Shown in pieces: positions 13,101-26,308 of a stretch of DNA of 64,000 nt. Origin of the DNA: Augochlora pura (taxonomy: Eukaryota; Arthropoda; Insecta; Hymenoptera; Halictidae). Made by a program: the position numbers and the translations under genes. Within the stretch, counting starts at the first letter, position 1; each line of letters begins with the position of its first letter. The notes below the pieces were generated by a model, which saw nothing but the letters and a program-made list of their open reading frames with translations, made no database searches and had not been told where the DNA came from. The stretch lies in NCBI RefSeq assembly GCF_028453695.1, contig NC_135781.1, positions 16,305,640 through 16,369,639 of the forward strand, given 5' to 3'.

Positions 13101-16059
13101 CCAAAGATTTTTCCGCTTACACGAGGATGGATCGGTCGTTTCCATTCTCTCACGATCCGGCGCTGTTGGATTTCTTGTTGTCGATTCGGAATCGAACGTA
13201 TTTCCCCGGTTCTATAAAACAATAGCTCTGGGTTTTCGGATCCAGGAAAAATTGTTTCTTTATTTCAGGGTTTCAAACATTCCACCTTTTTTCGTAATAC
13301 ACACGTTTTCGTCGAATTTATAATCGTTAGACTGCTGATTTTATGGATTTTTTGTAAAAATGAATAAATCGAATGCTCATTGATGTAGTTAGAAGAGGAA
13401 ATAATTGTTTATACAGTATGTGTTTCTTATAATTAATGGAAACAATTTTTATTGTATATAAAGCTCTGCAGTTTAATTATTTTATATAATATATGGGTTT
13501 TATCTAATTTAAGATCATATTTATGAAAAATTTTAAACTAAAATTTAATCAAAATTAAGAATGTTATATCGTTTCCTTTGTTTTAGTTAGTTTTGTATAC
13601 CGTTACCTACCTTTTTGGTTATTATTTAAGGAAAAAAGAATACAAAAATAATTACGTTATTATTTAGTAAATTTTTACATGACTAACCACTTGCACTATG
13701 AACATTTCACAAATAATCTATTAAATATGAATGTAATTTTTGTTAATGACTACGGATAAAAGTAAGCAAAGATATACAAAAAATAAGAAAAATTATTAAA
13801 CGAATAACGTGCTACTTAATGTAACTATGAAATAAATCGTTATGCAAGGGATTAACAAATAACTCCGTTAATGCACAACTATAACAGTGTAAGTAAAGGA
13901 GAAAACGTAATTTAAAAATTTGTTGTTTTGCGAGCTTGAAGATCCTCCTCCTGAGGATTCCTGAGGTTAATAGACGTCTTCGATCGTTTCTGCCGCATCA
14001 CTATGCTATAGCATTATGTTTTTCAGTTCCTTTCGTAATAGCGTCCTAATGCTCCACGGTACCAACCTGGGCCCGTCGGACCTCTGCTTTTTTCGCCTGC
14101 GGGTCAGCTTATTTCACCCCTCGTTTTCCGTATCTTTGTATAATGATGCGACTTTTCAGTCCGTGGAAACACGATTAGCGAGAATCGGGGGAGTTTAATT
14201 AAGTTTTAAAATTGGACTTCACCCCTGGTTTCGGGGTAGGCATTGCGTGTAGGCTTTGGGCATTGTGCTGAATATTGCCTTTATGTGGAGTAGCGAATAT
14301 TGAGACGTATAGTGTTCCTTTGGTTCAAATTTTGTCAGTAGAATATAGGCTGAGCGATAAAATTGATTATCGATGGATTCGATGGATTCGAGCGAGTTGA
14401 GAATGTTTCGAAATTATTTTTAGAGCGCAAGAAGGTACTTTTATTTTCCTCAAATATTTCTGCTATTGCATAAGGATATTTAGTCTGTGGTGATATTGTT
14501 AATATCGCGTAGAGCCAGTAGAATTTCTCGTTAGCTTAACAAATAATCCGACGCGGCGCAAGGAAGTCCCAGTAGTTTGTTCAAGGGAACATCATACAGT
14601 AAGTCTTACCAACTGTAAATCCCAAACGAATAAACGTGTTACAGCCCCGCCGAGTTTATTAATAGTCAGGGAAATAGTTTGCAGAGTTTCAAGCGATGAA
14701 AGGTGCTTCTAAAACGTTACAGCTGCGCAAACAGTGTCAGGTGAAACCGTTCAGAATCCTCGATGCTTCATTTTTCCCTCCTTGAAATCGTGATTAAGAA
14801 CTTACGCTCTAGCGGATGATCAAACACTCGTACTCAAATATTAATTGCGCGCGCAATCTACGATTTAGATTTTTTAATTCAGTAAACAACAATCTGTTTC
14901 ACTAAAAAATGTCTATAATACTTAGTTAAAGGATCATGAAGATAAAAGATTCTTATCTTCATACGCGATTTTATAAAAATTAGAATTAGAGAAAAGTGAA
15001 TTAAAATGAACTAAACAATTGCAAATTGTAAAAATAAGATAAAAATATTATTAGAAATTGTTAATTTATACGTTTTCTTGCATTTATAAAATTTGCACAT
15101 GTCATCGACGGATAAAGATATGTAATTGGGTTGTAATTTCGATTTTACACTTTAAAAGTAATAAAATGACAAGACTGTTTGTTACATACTGATAATAATA
15201 AACAATTCTTTAAGGTATTAAGTTTTAATATTTAGCTGGCCGCGCCAAAATTTATAACCTAAAAAGTTTCAATAAAAAATTACAGTATTTTATTCAGTTA
15301 AGTAAAAATTTCGAAGCAAACTTAAATAGCATCAATTATTTTTTCAACATTCCGTGGAAATCCTAATGAAATTAAGAAATTATAAATGACAATGTAAAAT
15401 AGGGAGATCTCTCGATTTGGTTGGCTAGGTATTAATACAAATCGTGTTTTCAAACCAAAAAATGGAACGAATTTATCTTACAAATCAATATACTAAAAAA
15501 TATAATATCAAATAAAAGTATCGAATTGTTATAGCGAACTGTTCCCAAGTGACAACAATAGTTAACGTGTTAGCGCAACTGAGACTGACTCTATTATCAA
15601 CGTCCAGTTCTGAATTACAACTTGTGATGGAAGGGAAATTACACAGTGAAGGAAGTCACTATTTCTCATCTCAGGCAAAAAGACCTCGCGTCCACCATTA
15701 TCGTAATTCCAGACGGACACCGTGTCATCAATCCATCGATATTCGATTACACGTTTCATTCTCGGAGTCAGATCAAACATCAATTTCTGCGTATTTCCTA
15801 ATTATCGGCGATCTCCGACGCCGCGACTAGCCGCATTTGTTAACCGGTTTATCGCATTAGCGGCCACGATATCGAGCCGTTAATTAGATCCGATTAGCCC
15901 CCGCGCTCTGATTGACTATTAACGTTAGCGTAATCGGCCGCGACACGCAGCCCCGCAAATTGGACCACCCTATAGAGGCCGAGCGTACCCACGCGGTACA
16001 CGTACGAAGATTCTTCAGCGAACATGATTTGCTTCTCAACTCGATTGCCAAGTTCAAAG
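7113..16059. other. Gene-free DNA with CpG-rich islands
   Basis: About 9 kb with no defensible exon. CpG-rich islands sit at roughly 7,150-7,640, 8,480-8,960, 9,730-10,200, 12,780-13,220 and 15,680-16,050, separated by AT-rich DNA. Open frames in the islands (for example 8,524-8,943 + and 8,571-9,065 -) occur on both strands over the same bases and show no family resemblance. The islands could be distal enhancers or unannotated transcription starts; nothing in the sequence decides this. Confidence 0.55.
13325..13370 (+). repeat. Dispersed TTAGACTG repeat, copy 1
   Basis: Begins TTAGACTGCTGATTTTATGG and continues with a T-rich stretch and GTAAAAATG. A related start occurs near 19,104, and two more diverged copies occur at 62,141 and 62,314. 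This is probably the end of an abundant interspersed element; the other end was not identified. Confidence 0.45.
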
Positions 16060-16600
16060 CCAGCTTCTCTCCCTCTCCTATCTTGCGCCTACATCTTCCT
16101 CCTCGCTCCCTCTCGGCCCTCTTGCTCTCCCTGTCCCTCCTCACGCTCGGATCGAACACTTACCTCAGTTTTTCCTCTTCGAACTTGCCTCTCACTCTCT
16201 CCTCTATCTGAAGGCTCTCGATCGACTCTCTCCTATCACCTGAAGACTCGTTTTTACACTCGCCTTTATTTCTCTTGGATAAAACTATCCATCTCTTGCT
16301 GGGAACTTCTCTTTTTCCAGCGCGAACCGCCCGTTTTCTCTTTCCTTTCTCAACCACTTCATCACTGCCTCTTCTATCTTCCGAAGCTTCTCGCTCTATC
16401 TTCTTCAGCAATCTTCTAAGTGAAACTCTCTTTCTCCTTCCATCTCGCTACTCCCTTTTTCCCCGCGTTTTCCTCAGGATTTCTCGGCTGGCGTTCTCCA
16501 GCAATCTCCTAGCTGAAACTTCTTTATTGCCTGTTCTCTGGTCTCTTGGCGGAGAGCACCTTTTTTTCTCTATCTTCCGTTTCTTGTTGCTAGTTTTCTT
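16060..16600 (+). repeat. Long polypyrimidine (CT-rich) tract
   Basis: About 540 bp in which the plus strand is overwhelmingly C and T with few purine runs. Within it, CAGCAATCTTCTAAGTGAAAC at about 16,407 and CAGCAATCTCCTAGCTGAAAC at about 16,500 are related, as are other short blocks, so the tract contains old internal duplications. Both strands give open frames of 80-134 codons that are low-complexity artefacts. Such tracts can form triplex DNA; that is inference. Confidence 0.7.
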
Positions 16601-18344
16601 CTCGCATAATCTCCGGCTGTTTACCGTCGGTACATGTACAGAGGCTCAGCGACGCTGTAACACGGCTGCCGGCAATTAAGGGCATTCGATAACGATGAGA
16701 CTGTGGGGAACCAGGAACTCGTTCTCCGAGCAGTTTAGAGAGGCGAACAAATCTGTCACTGTCAGAGCCGCCTATTCAGAGTCGACCGCGCGCTAACTCG
16801 ATGAAGAAGAAGAAGACGGACAGCGAAACCGCGCAACGGTCAATGGCGTTTTTGAGACGTCGATGCGGTCACGGTTGTTCCAGCGAGCGGGAGACCGTTT
16901 TCGTACGAGCGAGCGACGGTGAAACGGAGAGAACGTGTTTTGACAGGGAATTTAGGACCCGATCTTCCACATGCTCTTAACACGATTGCGTTTGTTTTAT
17001 GGACGGGGCAGACGGCGTTTTTTGATTTGTGGTTGCGGTCTGCCTTTATGGTCAAGCTTTGTCTATAAACACGTTCTTGCGTGTAGCGTGAGAAACGATG
17101 GAGAAGCGAGACCTTAAGATCCCCGGCTTACGTGCTAATTCTTATTATACTCTTTGGAAAAATCGCTTCGAGTTTTTTCGACGCTGCGCTGGATCTTCGA
17201 GCACCGGAGAAGAATCATTTCCGGTCGGTGAATCGTGCTCGAGCTTCTTGCAATGATCTTTGTCGGTGCTTCCGGTCTGATCCTTTTTCGTTCTGTTCGA
17301 AACGTTTCCAATTTAATTTACTTTTATCGGGTTCCTTTCGTAATTATTTTACTCGGGCTATAAGTAGAATTTTGTTGAGATTTTTAATTTTAGATCTGAT
17401 CAAACTCAGTGTGGATTGTTCTTATTAGGATAATATGGGATCTCTGAAGGACCTTACTTATTTTTAGCACACGTTTTAGTTACTTTTATTTGCGCATGCA
17501 TTTGGAAATTTTAAATTAGTCAGAACGACGTAACCCTTTCTCGAATTTTGAATTCATTTGGAAATTTAACACACCTACTGAGCAAGTAATTCGAAGCAAT
17601 CATTTTCCAGAATCAATAACTGCTTCCTCATGGCACCAACGTTAATTATAATTAATTATAATGATAAATTAACAGCGGATGCGTTAATTGACCATGTGAA
17701 TCATGAGAAAATTAAATCGCTTTTCACTTTGTAACAACGCACATATAATTATTATAAACGAAATATAATATTTCAATATTCACATGATATTAATAACATT
17801 TTTGATTAACTTTTTTAATTAAATAGATTTTGGTGAAACATTTATCACCAATTAAATATAGGTCTTTTATTTATGCACATAACGACGTGCTCTTAACTTT
17901 CTAATCTTTATTTCGTTAATTAAATTTCCTTGGTCTTATAAAATATTGGAGGTTCACAGGTAAAATCTTGCAAACTGAGAAATGTTTCAAATTACATTAG
18001 CCATGCAAAAGAAAAGGTTTGAGTCAAGAGTTCAGGGTGAAAATATTCACCAACAATGAATATTTCACATCAATCACAGCTTCCACGACGAATCGTATTC
18101 TAATGTGCTTCGTTTTTCCCATAAAAACCCCATTTGTCTTGGCAAAATGAAACTGCCTGGGGCAGTATGACGTCAGGAGGTCGCAAGGGAGAAATTTTCG
18201 ATTCTATTAGATCCGGTTTGCCGGTGCGGGTTCATTCGAAACTTGAGGTATTTGTTCAACGATCCCAATTCTATCAGGCTTAGAATCGCCGATGCCTTTC
18301 GATGGAGCGTAGATTTGCCTGGAGCAGCTCGTGAATATTACCCA
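16601..18344. other. Gene-free DNA, CpG-rich then AT-rich
   Basis: 16,620-17,300 is CpG-rich and contains a short GAAGAAGAAGAAGA run near 16,802. 17,430-18,100 is AT-rich. No coding exon with domain support was found. The CpG island could be a transcription start for an unseen transcript, but no TATA, initiator and exon combination is convincing. Confidence 0.55.
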
Positions 18345-18421
18345 CCTCTCCCCCCTCTCTCTCTCCCTCTCTCTTTCTCTCTCGCTCGCTCGTTCTCTCC
18401 GACTCTCTCGTTCTTCGTTTT
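18345..18421 (+). repeat. CT microsatellite, imperfect
   Basis: Imperfect (CT)n with CTCC and CTCG interruptions, for example CTCTCTCTCCCTCTCTCTTT. Simple repeat, seen directly. Reading frames through it give serine/leucine or arginine/glutamate low-complexity peptides, which are not genes. Confidence 0.9.
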
Positions 18422-19392
18422 TTTTCTCATTCACAACTCGAGGACTCTCCTTCTCGAGTAGGAGCAGCACGTGCTCGTTTCTCAGCGTACGATGCTGGGC
18501 GGGACTTTTCGAGGGTGAAAAAACTCGTGTGCCAGCGCGGGGACACGACTAAAAGCACGACACACATCGGATTACGTGTCTCTAAAAAGAGGAGTCCACG
18601 GAGAAAAACTGTGCCCGCTTTATTTCTCTGTATCCTCAGACCGCGACCCGACCGATAGTCCGCTTCCTGCGGCAACAGAATAAGACTATCGACTTGGGAT
18701 CTCGATCGGCTGCGGAAAGTATCTTTTACATGGAATTTGGAAAACTCGTGTGGAGAAATCATAGATCCATGGGAATCGGAGTGTTACCCTGTTCCTGTGT
18801 TCTTGGAATATCGGAGTGGGTTCGGGAAAGAGTGATTGGTACCTTCGTTTGTGGGACAGAAGAAAGGATTCGGGACTGAATCTTAATAGAACCGGGCCTG
18901 CGTGACCCTTCATAAATTAAACAAAGGTTTGAGTATTTTATTATAGCCTAAGCGTGCGAGATGTGTGTAGCTTTTTTATTTTTGTAACAGTTAATTTCGA
19001 GATGAAAGTAGAATTTGTGTAGGTGTCGAGCAGAAAATATTCGAATAAATGTTTGAATACAATTGTTTAAAAAAGTGTTTTACAAAAAAGAAATATATTA
19101 TTATTAGACTGCTGAGTTTTGTGTAAAAATTGTCTGTGTCAAATGCAAAATCAGGAGCTCTGGTATTCTTCTTTTTTCTTCAATGTTTAATATTGTGTCG
19201 ATATCTTGGCCATGACCGACACTTGACATCGATAATTATATTTCTACAAATAGTTCGGCATCTGTTACAAAAATAACATATCTTCTTATTTTTTATTCTA
19301 AGCTGAAATAGACAAAATTAAAAATGTAATTTTTCTTTTCATTCCAACCAATTGTAATTTTCCCATTAAATTTCTTTCACATTGTCTATTAA
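18422..19392. other. Gene-free DNA
   Basis: 18,422-18,900 is CpG-rich with overlapping meaningless frames on both strands, followed by AT-rich DNA. A diverged TTAGACTG repeat starts at about 19,104 and the second copy of the 35-bp dispersed repeat lies at 19,330-19,361. No gene seen. Confidence 0.55.
19330..19361 (+). repeat. Short dispersed repeat, copy 2 (pair with 811-845)
   Basis: Carries the same CATTCCAACCAATTGTAAT core as 811-845 with the same T-rich flanks. It ends about 30 bp before the TTAA-flanked MITE at 19,393. Confidence 0.45.
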
Positions 19393-19624
19393 CACGTTCA
19401 GTGCACACAATCGACCGCTAAAATTCCCACATAGTTAAAGCAATTTAATTAACTAAAGTGAAACTAGTAAGTTAATATTTATCTTAAGGGGTCGCATTAG
19501 AACTCTTTCGCCTTCAGAACATTCTACTCAAATTCAATTGTTCAAATACATTACAATAAAAATGAATTATCAAGATCGGTCAGAAATTAGCGTTACCCAT
19601 ATTTGGATGACGTAGCGCTCAATG
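19393..19624. mobile_element. piggyBac-like MITE, 232 bp
   Basis: Perfect TTAA flanks are at 19,389-19,392 and 19,625-19,628. The left end reads CACGTTCAGTGC and the right end, reverse complemented, reads CATTGAGCGC. They align with a 2-bp gap and two mismatches. A TTAACACGTT-type terminus is typical of piggyBac-like insect elements. Noncoding interior, no transposase. Confidence 0.65.
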
Positions 19625-20606
19625 TTAAACTTCTTCTAATCCTAACATCTCAAGCAAAATTCAAGGCGTTTGATTGAATTTTATAGATTAGTCAACAATA
19701 TCCAACAATAAAACGTCACAAGTCAGATTTAACATAGATAAGTAATATATGTCTGCAAAGTTACAGTATAACAATTTCTCTCATCGTCAAACAGAAGTCA
19801 AGCATCTAAGGTGATCGAGTTTGTTTATTTGGTAGAAAATAATACTGCAATAAAAATCGTTTATTGAGGACCATCGGGCGTAGTCGCGAGTTCATAGCGA
19901 GGACACGAAGAGAAAGGAAGAGGGGCATCGCAGAGTATCAACACCCGAGGATTATTACAACCGTGTTGCATAACATGTCGTTGACTACGGCTGGATTACT
20001 CATGCTGCTCGTCGCGTGACCTTGTATCGGAATCGAGACTCGAACCACGCAGTCGATCCCCTCGGCACGATCCCGGCGGAGATCGGTGGCCGTGGACCGC
20101 GGGGCAATGCACTTTCTTGCAACGTATTCCTTCGCGCTCTTCCCGGAACAATACTGTAACGACACACGGTGTCACGCGTGCTCGGGACATTTACATGCTC
20201 CAACGGAGACACCGTGAGATGACCCCATCGGCATTTTGCTCGCTAGACGCGGTAACGCCATTGTTTTCTATTTTTGTAACTGGACCACGGTTCTTTGCAT
20301 AAAACAAAAATCAATCGCATCGATTGCATGTGATTAGAAAAATTAATCTTTTTGGAAATCTTTGCCCACCAATGCCCAAAACAAAAACATTGAAACAAAG
20401 TCATTGTTTTCTATTTGGATTTGTGGTTCCTTATGTTAAGGAAAGAGATCTCTATCGATTGCAAGAAACAGGAGTGAGATATAAATTAATTTTCTTTTGA
20501 AATATTTTGTCACTGGTAGCCATTTTTGTTCTCCATATTGGTCTTCAATGCTTGAAAATGAATGCAATTTTTTAATGCGCTTTTGAACATAACTTTACAT
20601 GCTTAA
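19625..20606. other. Gene-free DNA
   Basis: Contains a CpG-rich patch at 19,870-20,290 in which three overlapping minus frames and one plus frame are open at the same time. None resembles a known protein and none has matching splice sites. Confidence 0.55.
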
Positions 20607-20842
20607 TCCTTTACACTCGAGTGGTGACTCTGAGACGCTACTAAAATTGCTCTATCACGTCCCAAAATCATTTTTATATAAAGTTTAAATTTTTAAAAAT
20701 AGTATATAGTGGCACTATTGGTATGAGTGACAAGAATAAATTTCATATGCATAAAATTGCACTTTTTTATATAGAATAGAAATACTATGAGCCACAAAAA
20801 TTATTTTAGATTTATAGTTAAAATGGCTTCTAGTGCGAAAAG
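20607..20842. mobile_element. piggyBac-like MITE, about 236 bp
   Basis: Left flank TTAA at 20,603-20,606, right flank TTTA at 20,843-20,846. The left terminus TCCTTTACACTCGAGTGG pairs imperfectly with the reverse complement of the right terminus, ACTTTTCGCACTAGAAGC. The subterminal GTGACTCTGAGACGCTAC is a GAC/GTC-rich block. The interior is AT-rich and noncoding. Ends are approximate because the repeats are diverged. Confidence 0.55.
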
Positions 20843-23800
20843 TTTATCCTGCGATCATCGATGAGTAAGTAAAAACAATAAAATGATTAGACACGTTCCA
20901 AGATAATCAATCTCATAAGCAAATAAATTTAAAGAAAAATGGCGTTCAATGTGTCAGTAACTTGGATCTATTAAAAGTAATATTTTTATAGTCTTGAAGA
21001 TTAATAGTACCAATACTTCCCTAAAAAGTATATTTAAAAGCATTACTCATTTATCAGGAGGCTAACTATAGCAGCATTAAAATCGAATTAGAATAGCGCA
21101 TGAGTTACGAGCACCTGTAATCTACACAATACACTAAAACCGAGCTTCTAAGAAACATTAAAGGATACCGCACTTCCGGAGTTTTAGAATTCCGTGATTC
21201 ATTTAAGGAAGAAGCTACAGAGGTACCAGACCTCGAATGCGCCAGGATCAGTGTTCTCATTGGCTCCTTTGCCACAGGAAACGCGTAATCTTCTGCAATC
21301 TTCGGCGCTGCGCTTGGTTACAACCTTGGCGCGCCGGATATCATAGGCTGTTTCGCAAAAGGCAAAAGTGGATTTTACTTAGCCGACGATGTTCTTACCA
21401 TTAACAAAAATCCACGTAGCAACTTCTTTATTATACGACTGGAAGAAAACCCGTATCTTCTGATTAGTACTGTTGCGAATGATCCTCTAGAGACAAAGTC
21501 AGCGTTTTCTTCTGAAACTAAAAGGTTCGTGTAGAATCCCACTGATCGTCATTAGTTGCAAAATTGTCGCGTGGAGTATAGAAGATTTTCTGAGCCGTTT
21601 TCTCGCTTTTTGGTGGCAAGCATTTGCGCGTAATCCGACTGGGATGTCGCTAAACGGTTTATCAAAGTCGTAAGATTCTTGAACTATTTTTGGATAAGTT
21701 AATCGAATCAACGAATCAGCTCGGTTCGATGGCTTAAAATTTTGATGCGGAGTTCGCGTAATAAGCTTAATCTCGTTGACGGCACCCGCTTTGAGGAATG
21801 AATAATGCAGGCATGTCTGCGTTTTCGGTTATTCCAATTACAGGAATCAGTTATACATCCGATTGCTTCGTTCTCATTCTAGCAAGAATTACTTTTATTG
21901 TTTTAATATTGACGTCTTTCATTTAACTTCTCCTTTAGTTGCTGCACAATCGTGTTCAATTTAAACAATCGTAATCAAAGTGTAGAATTGTAATTTCAAT
22001 TTCTTTTTTTACTGTTACCGAAATTAAATTGGTTATATCAAGGTTATGCAATTACAGACAATTTTTCCACTTATCTTAGTTCAACCAAAAAGTTAGTTTT
22101 TTTAGAAAAGTCAGCAGATCTCTTTTTATCTAAAATTATAAATGGGTTGTTCGATCGATTGAGAGTCAAATTGATAATTAATTATATTAACACTTCCACA
22201 ACTGACATTTTCACACTTACCTCATAACGAAAGGCCACTTGAAAATAAGTCATTTTGGTTGCCACAGGTTAGTGACTAGCAGAAGGAATTTGAGAATTTG
22301 CTCTGAAATATCAGTTATTGAATGACGGACTGGTTTAAAAAATAAAATAAATATCTCTACCGGATTCTTCAGTTTATTTAACATTAGAACAATTAAACCA
22401 GTGAAAATGATTGGTTCCCGTTTTTTTCTTTTGCAAGACCTGATGTTGTAACAATATTTTTGTTATAAATATTTATACGAACTTCTTCACACAGGCATAT
22501 GTTATAATAAAAATTGTAGTAAGTTTAAATAACTCCAATCTCTATATTAGTCACATTTAGAGTTCCGGAGTTCTACTGTTAAAACACGAAGAGACGTTAC
22601 TTTGGACATTCCGTCAGTCACACCCAAATAAAATTCGCGAGACGATGTATGTTTACACCAGCGAAACTGCTGCATTCTCAAAAAATGACAGTTCAGTCGC
22701 CGTGAATGAATTAACTTCGACTGGGCGGCCGGTGGCGTGTCTGGAAGAAGCGCGCAAAAACCTACATAAATAAATATCCGAACGAAACAATCCGTCACAG
22801 TGCCCAGTCTCCGTAACCATCACTCACGTTCGCCTTCAGGAAGGTTAGCAATTAAAACAGTTAAACTTACCGAGGCTTCGTAAACTTTTCCGCGTAATAG
22901 TCCATAATTCGATCAGCCGTCCATTCTTGATGGTGGGGCCAAATAAAAGCTTGGTAAATGAGAGAAAAAAGGCAGGAAGTGATACATTTGGCAGGGAATA
23001 TGAAGGCTCGGGTTGTAGACGACGGTGTACGCAGGATAATGGGACCGGCTAACGAATTCGCGGGTTGCGCGGCGCGGCGCGACGCGACGCGGCGGGGGCT
23101 ACAAGGATGCCGAAATTCAGTTTGGTGGCTGGCAGGTATTCGCGGCAGCGACGGTGTCGTCTAATTAATAAAATAAATGATCCAGCCGGTGCATCGACCC
23201 CCGGCGTGTCGTTGCATCAACCGTGTTCGACTGAGTGACGTAGCTCCGCCACTGCCGTCGGCTAATTGTCAAATTACGAAGATCGAGAATATCTAATGGA
23301 CGTCGCGCGCGAGACGGCTCGTTGCGATTTTGAATCACCATCCCTCTCGAACGCGACTCCCTCCCCCGCGCCGATTCTCGTCGCGATTCTCCCTACCATT
23401 TCCGGGATTCCGTATTGCGCAGGAGCTGCATAAACCCCCACCATCAGGACACCGATACAACCCCTACCCTTTTTGCACCTGCAACCCTTAAGTCGGCTTC
23501 GAAGTTACGTCATTCGAGTCCGGGCCACCGGCAGCCGTGGTCCATCGCTTCCGCTTCCGGTTCCCGCAGCCACGAGGCGATCGCTATACCGCTCTTCGCA
23601 GCCTTGGACCTCTGGGTAACACCTCTTCTCTCGCACAAGTTAGCTTCTTCGTGACTCGGCGCGGTCGCCGATACTGTTTGCTTTATTTGCCGATGGTTCG
23701 CTCGCCTGTTCGCCGTGCTCTTTTATGGTACGCTCGCTTTTGCTGCTCGTTTTCCCGCTGCTTCGAGATTGCATGCGGATCGCTTAGATCCTTCGATCGT

Positions 23801-26267
23801 TGCAGTTCCTTGGGAAATACGTTCCTGGGAAGGTTACTCTAAATTGCCGGTTCTCCGACTGCTTTGTACAAAAAGTTATCTTAGATTTGACGTTAATGGG
23901 TTTCTTGCTTTTTGTGAATGAATGTAATGCCAAATTTTTGACTTTGTGCTTGGTAGTTTGCATTTGTTTGCTTGAAGGGATCTGCTTTGGCTGTAGTTGC
24001 ATAATTCTTGTTGCCTGAAAATATTTTGCACATACTGCAATGTTTATTATATGTAACCTTAATTATGTCTTCTTATTTGTAGCCTTTTTTTTATTTAACA
24101 AACTGTAGATGCAGTACTGCAAATAATATAGAAGATATCGACAGTGATCTAGGTTTTTGTGCATCTAAAACGTAACAATCGAATTAATAACTGTATTACG
24201 GCAACTGTAATAGCCAAACGTTTAACAATCACTTTAAAATCATTTTATTAAGTCATAATTCCATGCAGTGTCATTACAGTTCTCCACTTCGCGCCAAATT
24301 TAAACTCCCGCCATTTGATTCAAATCAGCGGCACGGTCGGTAAAGAAGAAATCCCGATTTCACATTTAAACTCATTGCTGTTGAATTAAATAGATAAATA
24401 CAGTGATAGTGCTATTAAATCCATGATTACATGGATCATTTAAACTTCGGTATAAACATTATATTGTATTAAAATAGATCAATTGTAAACTAACATTTAA
24501 ATAGAACGGTACCTAGAATCTTTGATATTTGATATTTTTCAAAAATAATTTTTGAGAACAAAGATAATTAATGACGATTAGTTAGCAAATCTTCTTACTT
24601 ATTATCATTTTTTACAAAAGTATAACTATAAGTCGACAGAAATACAATTTCAAACTGAAAGGATTTCAAAACATTGTAATTGGTAACTTTTATTTCTCTT
24701 TTGCAGGACGAAAGGATGTTCCGCACGATAATTATTTACAGACTCAGAAGTCATACAGGATTTAACAGAAGCGCAAGACTGCAATAGAAAGACCCTGTGT
24801 TTTAATAGCGATAACAAGCCTCTTGTCTTTCGTAAAGCTGACGGAAATCTTTCTGGCAGTTAATCCCACTACAACGTAAGTCAGACATGCGTGTAATAAA
24901 TTTATGATCTGATAGGTCGGTCGAGCCCATTCATCTCAATCATGTTTCCCAGAAAGATTGACGAGCGCAAGTTAGTCCTGACCTCCGCCAACGTTTCCTG
25001 CGCATGGAATTCCCATTACAACAAAATTGCTTCTGTTACATAGCTGATCTAGGATTTCAACATAATTTTTTAATTTTGCTTGGGTAAGGAAACCAACCGC
25101 GACGTTAATCGAACAATAATTTCTAATCTTGTGTCTCTATTTTCCAGGAGCTGAAGGAGGTAGTCGTGTTCCTGGGAATTCGTCGCAAACGCTCTTTATG
25201 CTTTTGATTGTTGCTCAGAAAGCCTCGATTACGATACTGGCTTTCGGGCAATAATCATAATCACGAAAGAGTAGAGCTTCATCTGATGTCGTGACTAGTA
25301 ACACCCCTTCCTCGGAGAACCGTTTAAGAAACTTAGTTCTTCCTGTTCTGCGCCTATAATTGAATCGTGTACCATAAATCACAGTAATAATAAGTGTATA
25401 TTACACGATAATAATAAGGATGGTATACACAGATACGTGACGATGACTAAACGAAATTGTAAACGGTTGTAAAGAGATGTAATAGTGAGGTGCAACGAAA
25501 TCGCAGATATTAAGCTTCAAACATAAGTTAGTTCTACATTGTAGTTTCATTACTTTGTAATCACAAGATAGTCGACAATGAAATGTAATTATTATTACTA
25601 TTATCATAAGAAATTGTATCTTGTGGCGTGTCTTAATGTTTATATGATTGTAAGTCAATTATATGTTTGCGATTTTATGATAAGATATTGTGTACTTACT
25701 ACTTAATGTCTTATAATATTATCAATACATTTTATTGTAATTGTAATTATAAGTCAAATTTAACTATTATAATCATTATGTACAATCATCCGTTATCTAT
25801 TTAAATACATAATCGTAAATCAACAAACGTTATACTGATACCGTTATTTTTACTGATAACCGGGTCATTTGACTATTATTTTATTACTTATAAAATTATA
25901 AATCGCTATACTGTTGCTATCATAGTAGCCTTACCACTGCAAGCTTTATATTCTGATTACTAAATTCCTATTAGAATGTTAACGCATTAAATGCTTAGTT
26001 GACACTACCATTTGTATTATCTCTGCACCCAATCTCAAGGATGTGTTCCATTCCTCTTTGTTATTACAATCATAATCACAATATCCGTCCGTCGATCTAT
26101 GGTAAGATGGTAAATCTGTATCACATCAAAAAATTAGCGAACACTTCCTCTTAAGTGTAGGAAGCTGCGAGAAGAGGAATCGATCGAGTTTTCCGGCATT
26201 CAAGACAAAAATAAATTGCTCAGGATTGGCGGTCTCGGTAGCGGAGCAGCGTTTAAATAAAATAAAC
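20843..26267. other. Gene-free DNA with one strong CpG island
   Basis: The strongest island is 22,900-23,830 and includes a short GCGGC/GACGC simple repeat at about 23,065-23,097. Frames at 23,415-23,842 (+) overlap each other and look like CpG artefacts. 24,050-26,100 is very AT-rich. No exon or RNA gene supported. Confidence 0.55.
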
Positions 26268-26277
26268 GGAGAAGAAG

Positions 26278-26306
<29 letters not shown>
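26268..26306 (+). repeat. GA microsatellite
   Basis: A pure (GA)n run covers about 26,280-26,305, preceded by an impure GGAGAAGAAGGAG lead. Simple repeat, seen directly. Confidence 0.95.

Positions 26307-26308
<2 letters not shown>

Noticed and set aside
16024..16679. Overlapping 99-134 codon frames
   Set aside because: They arise from the polypyrimidine tract and are Ser/Leu/Phe low complexity.
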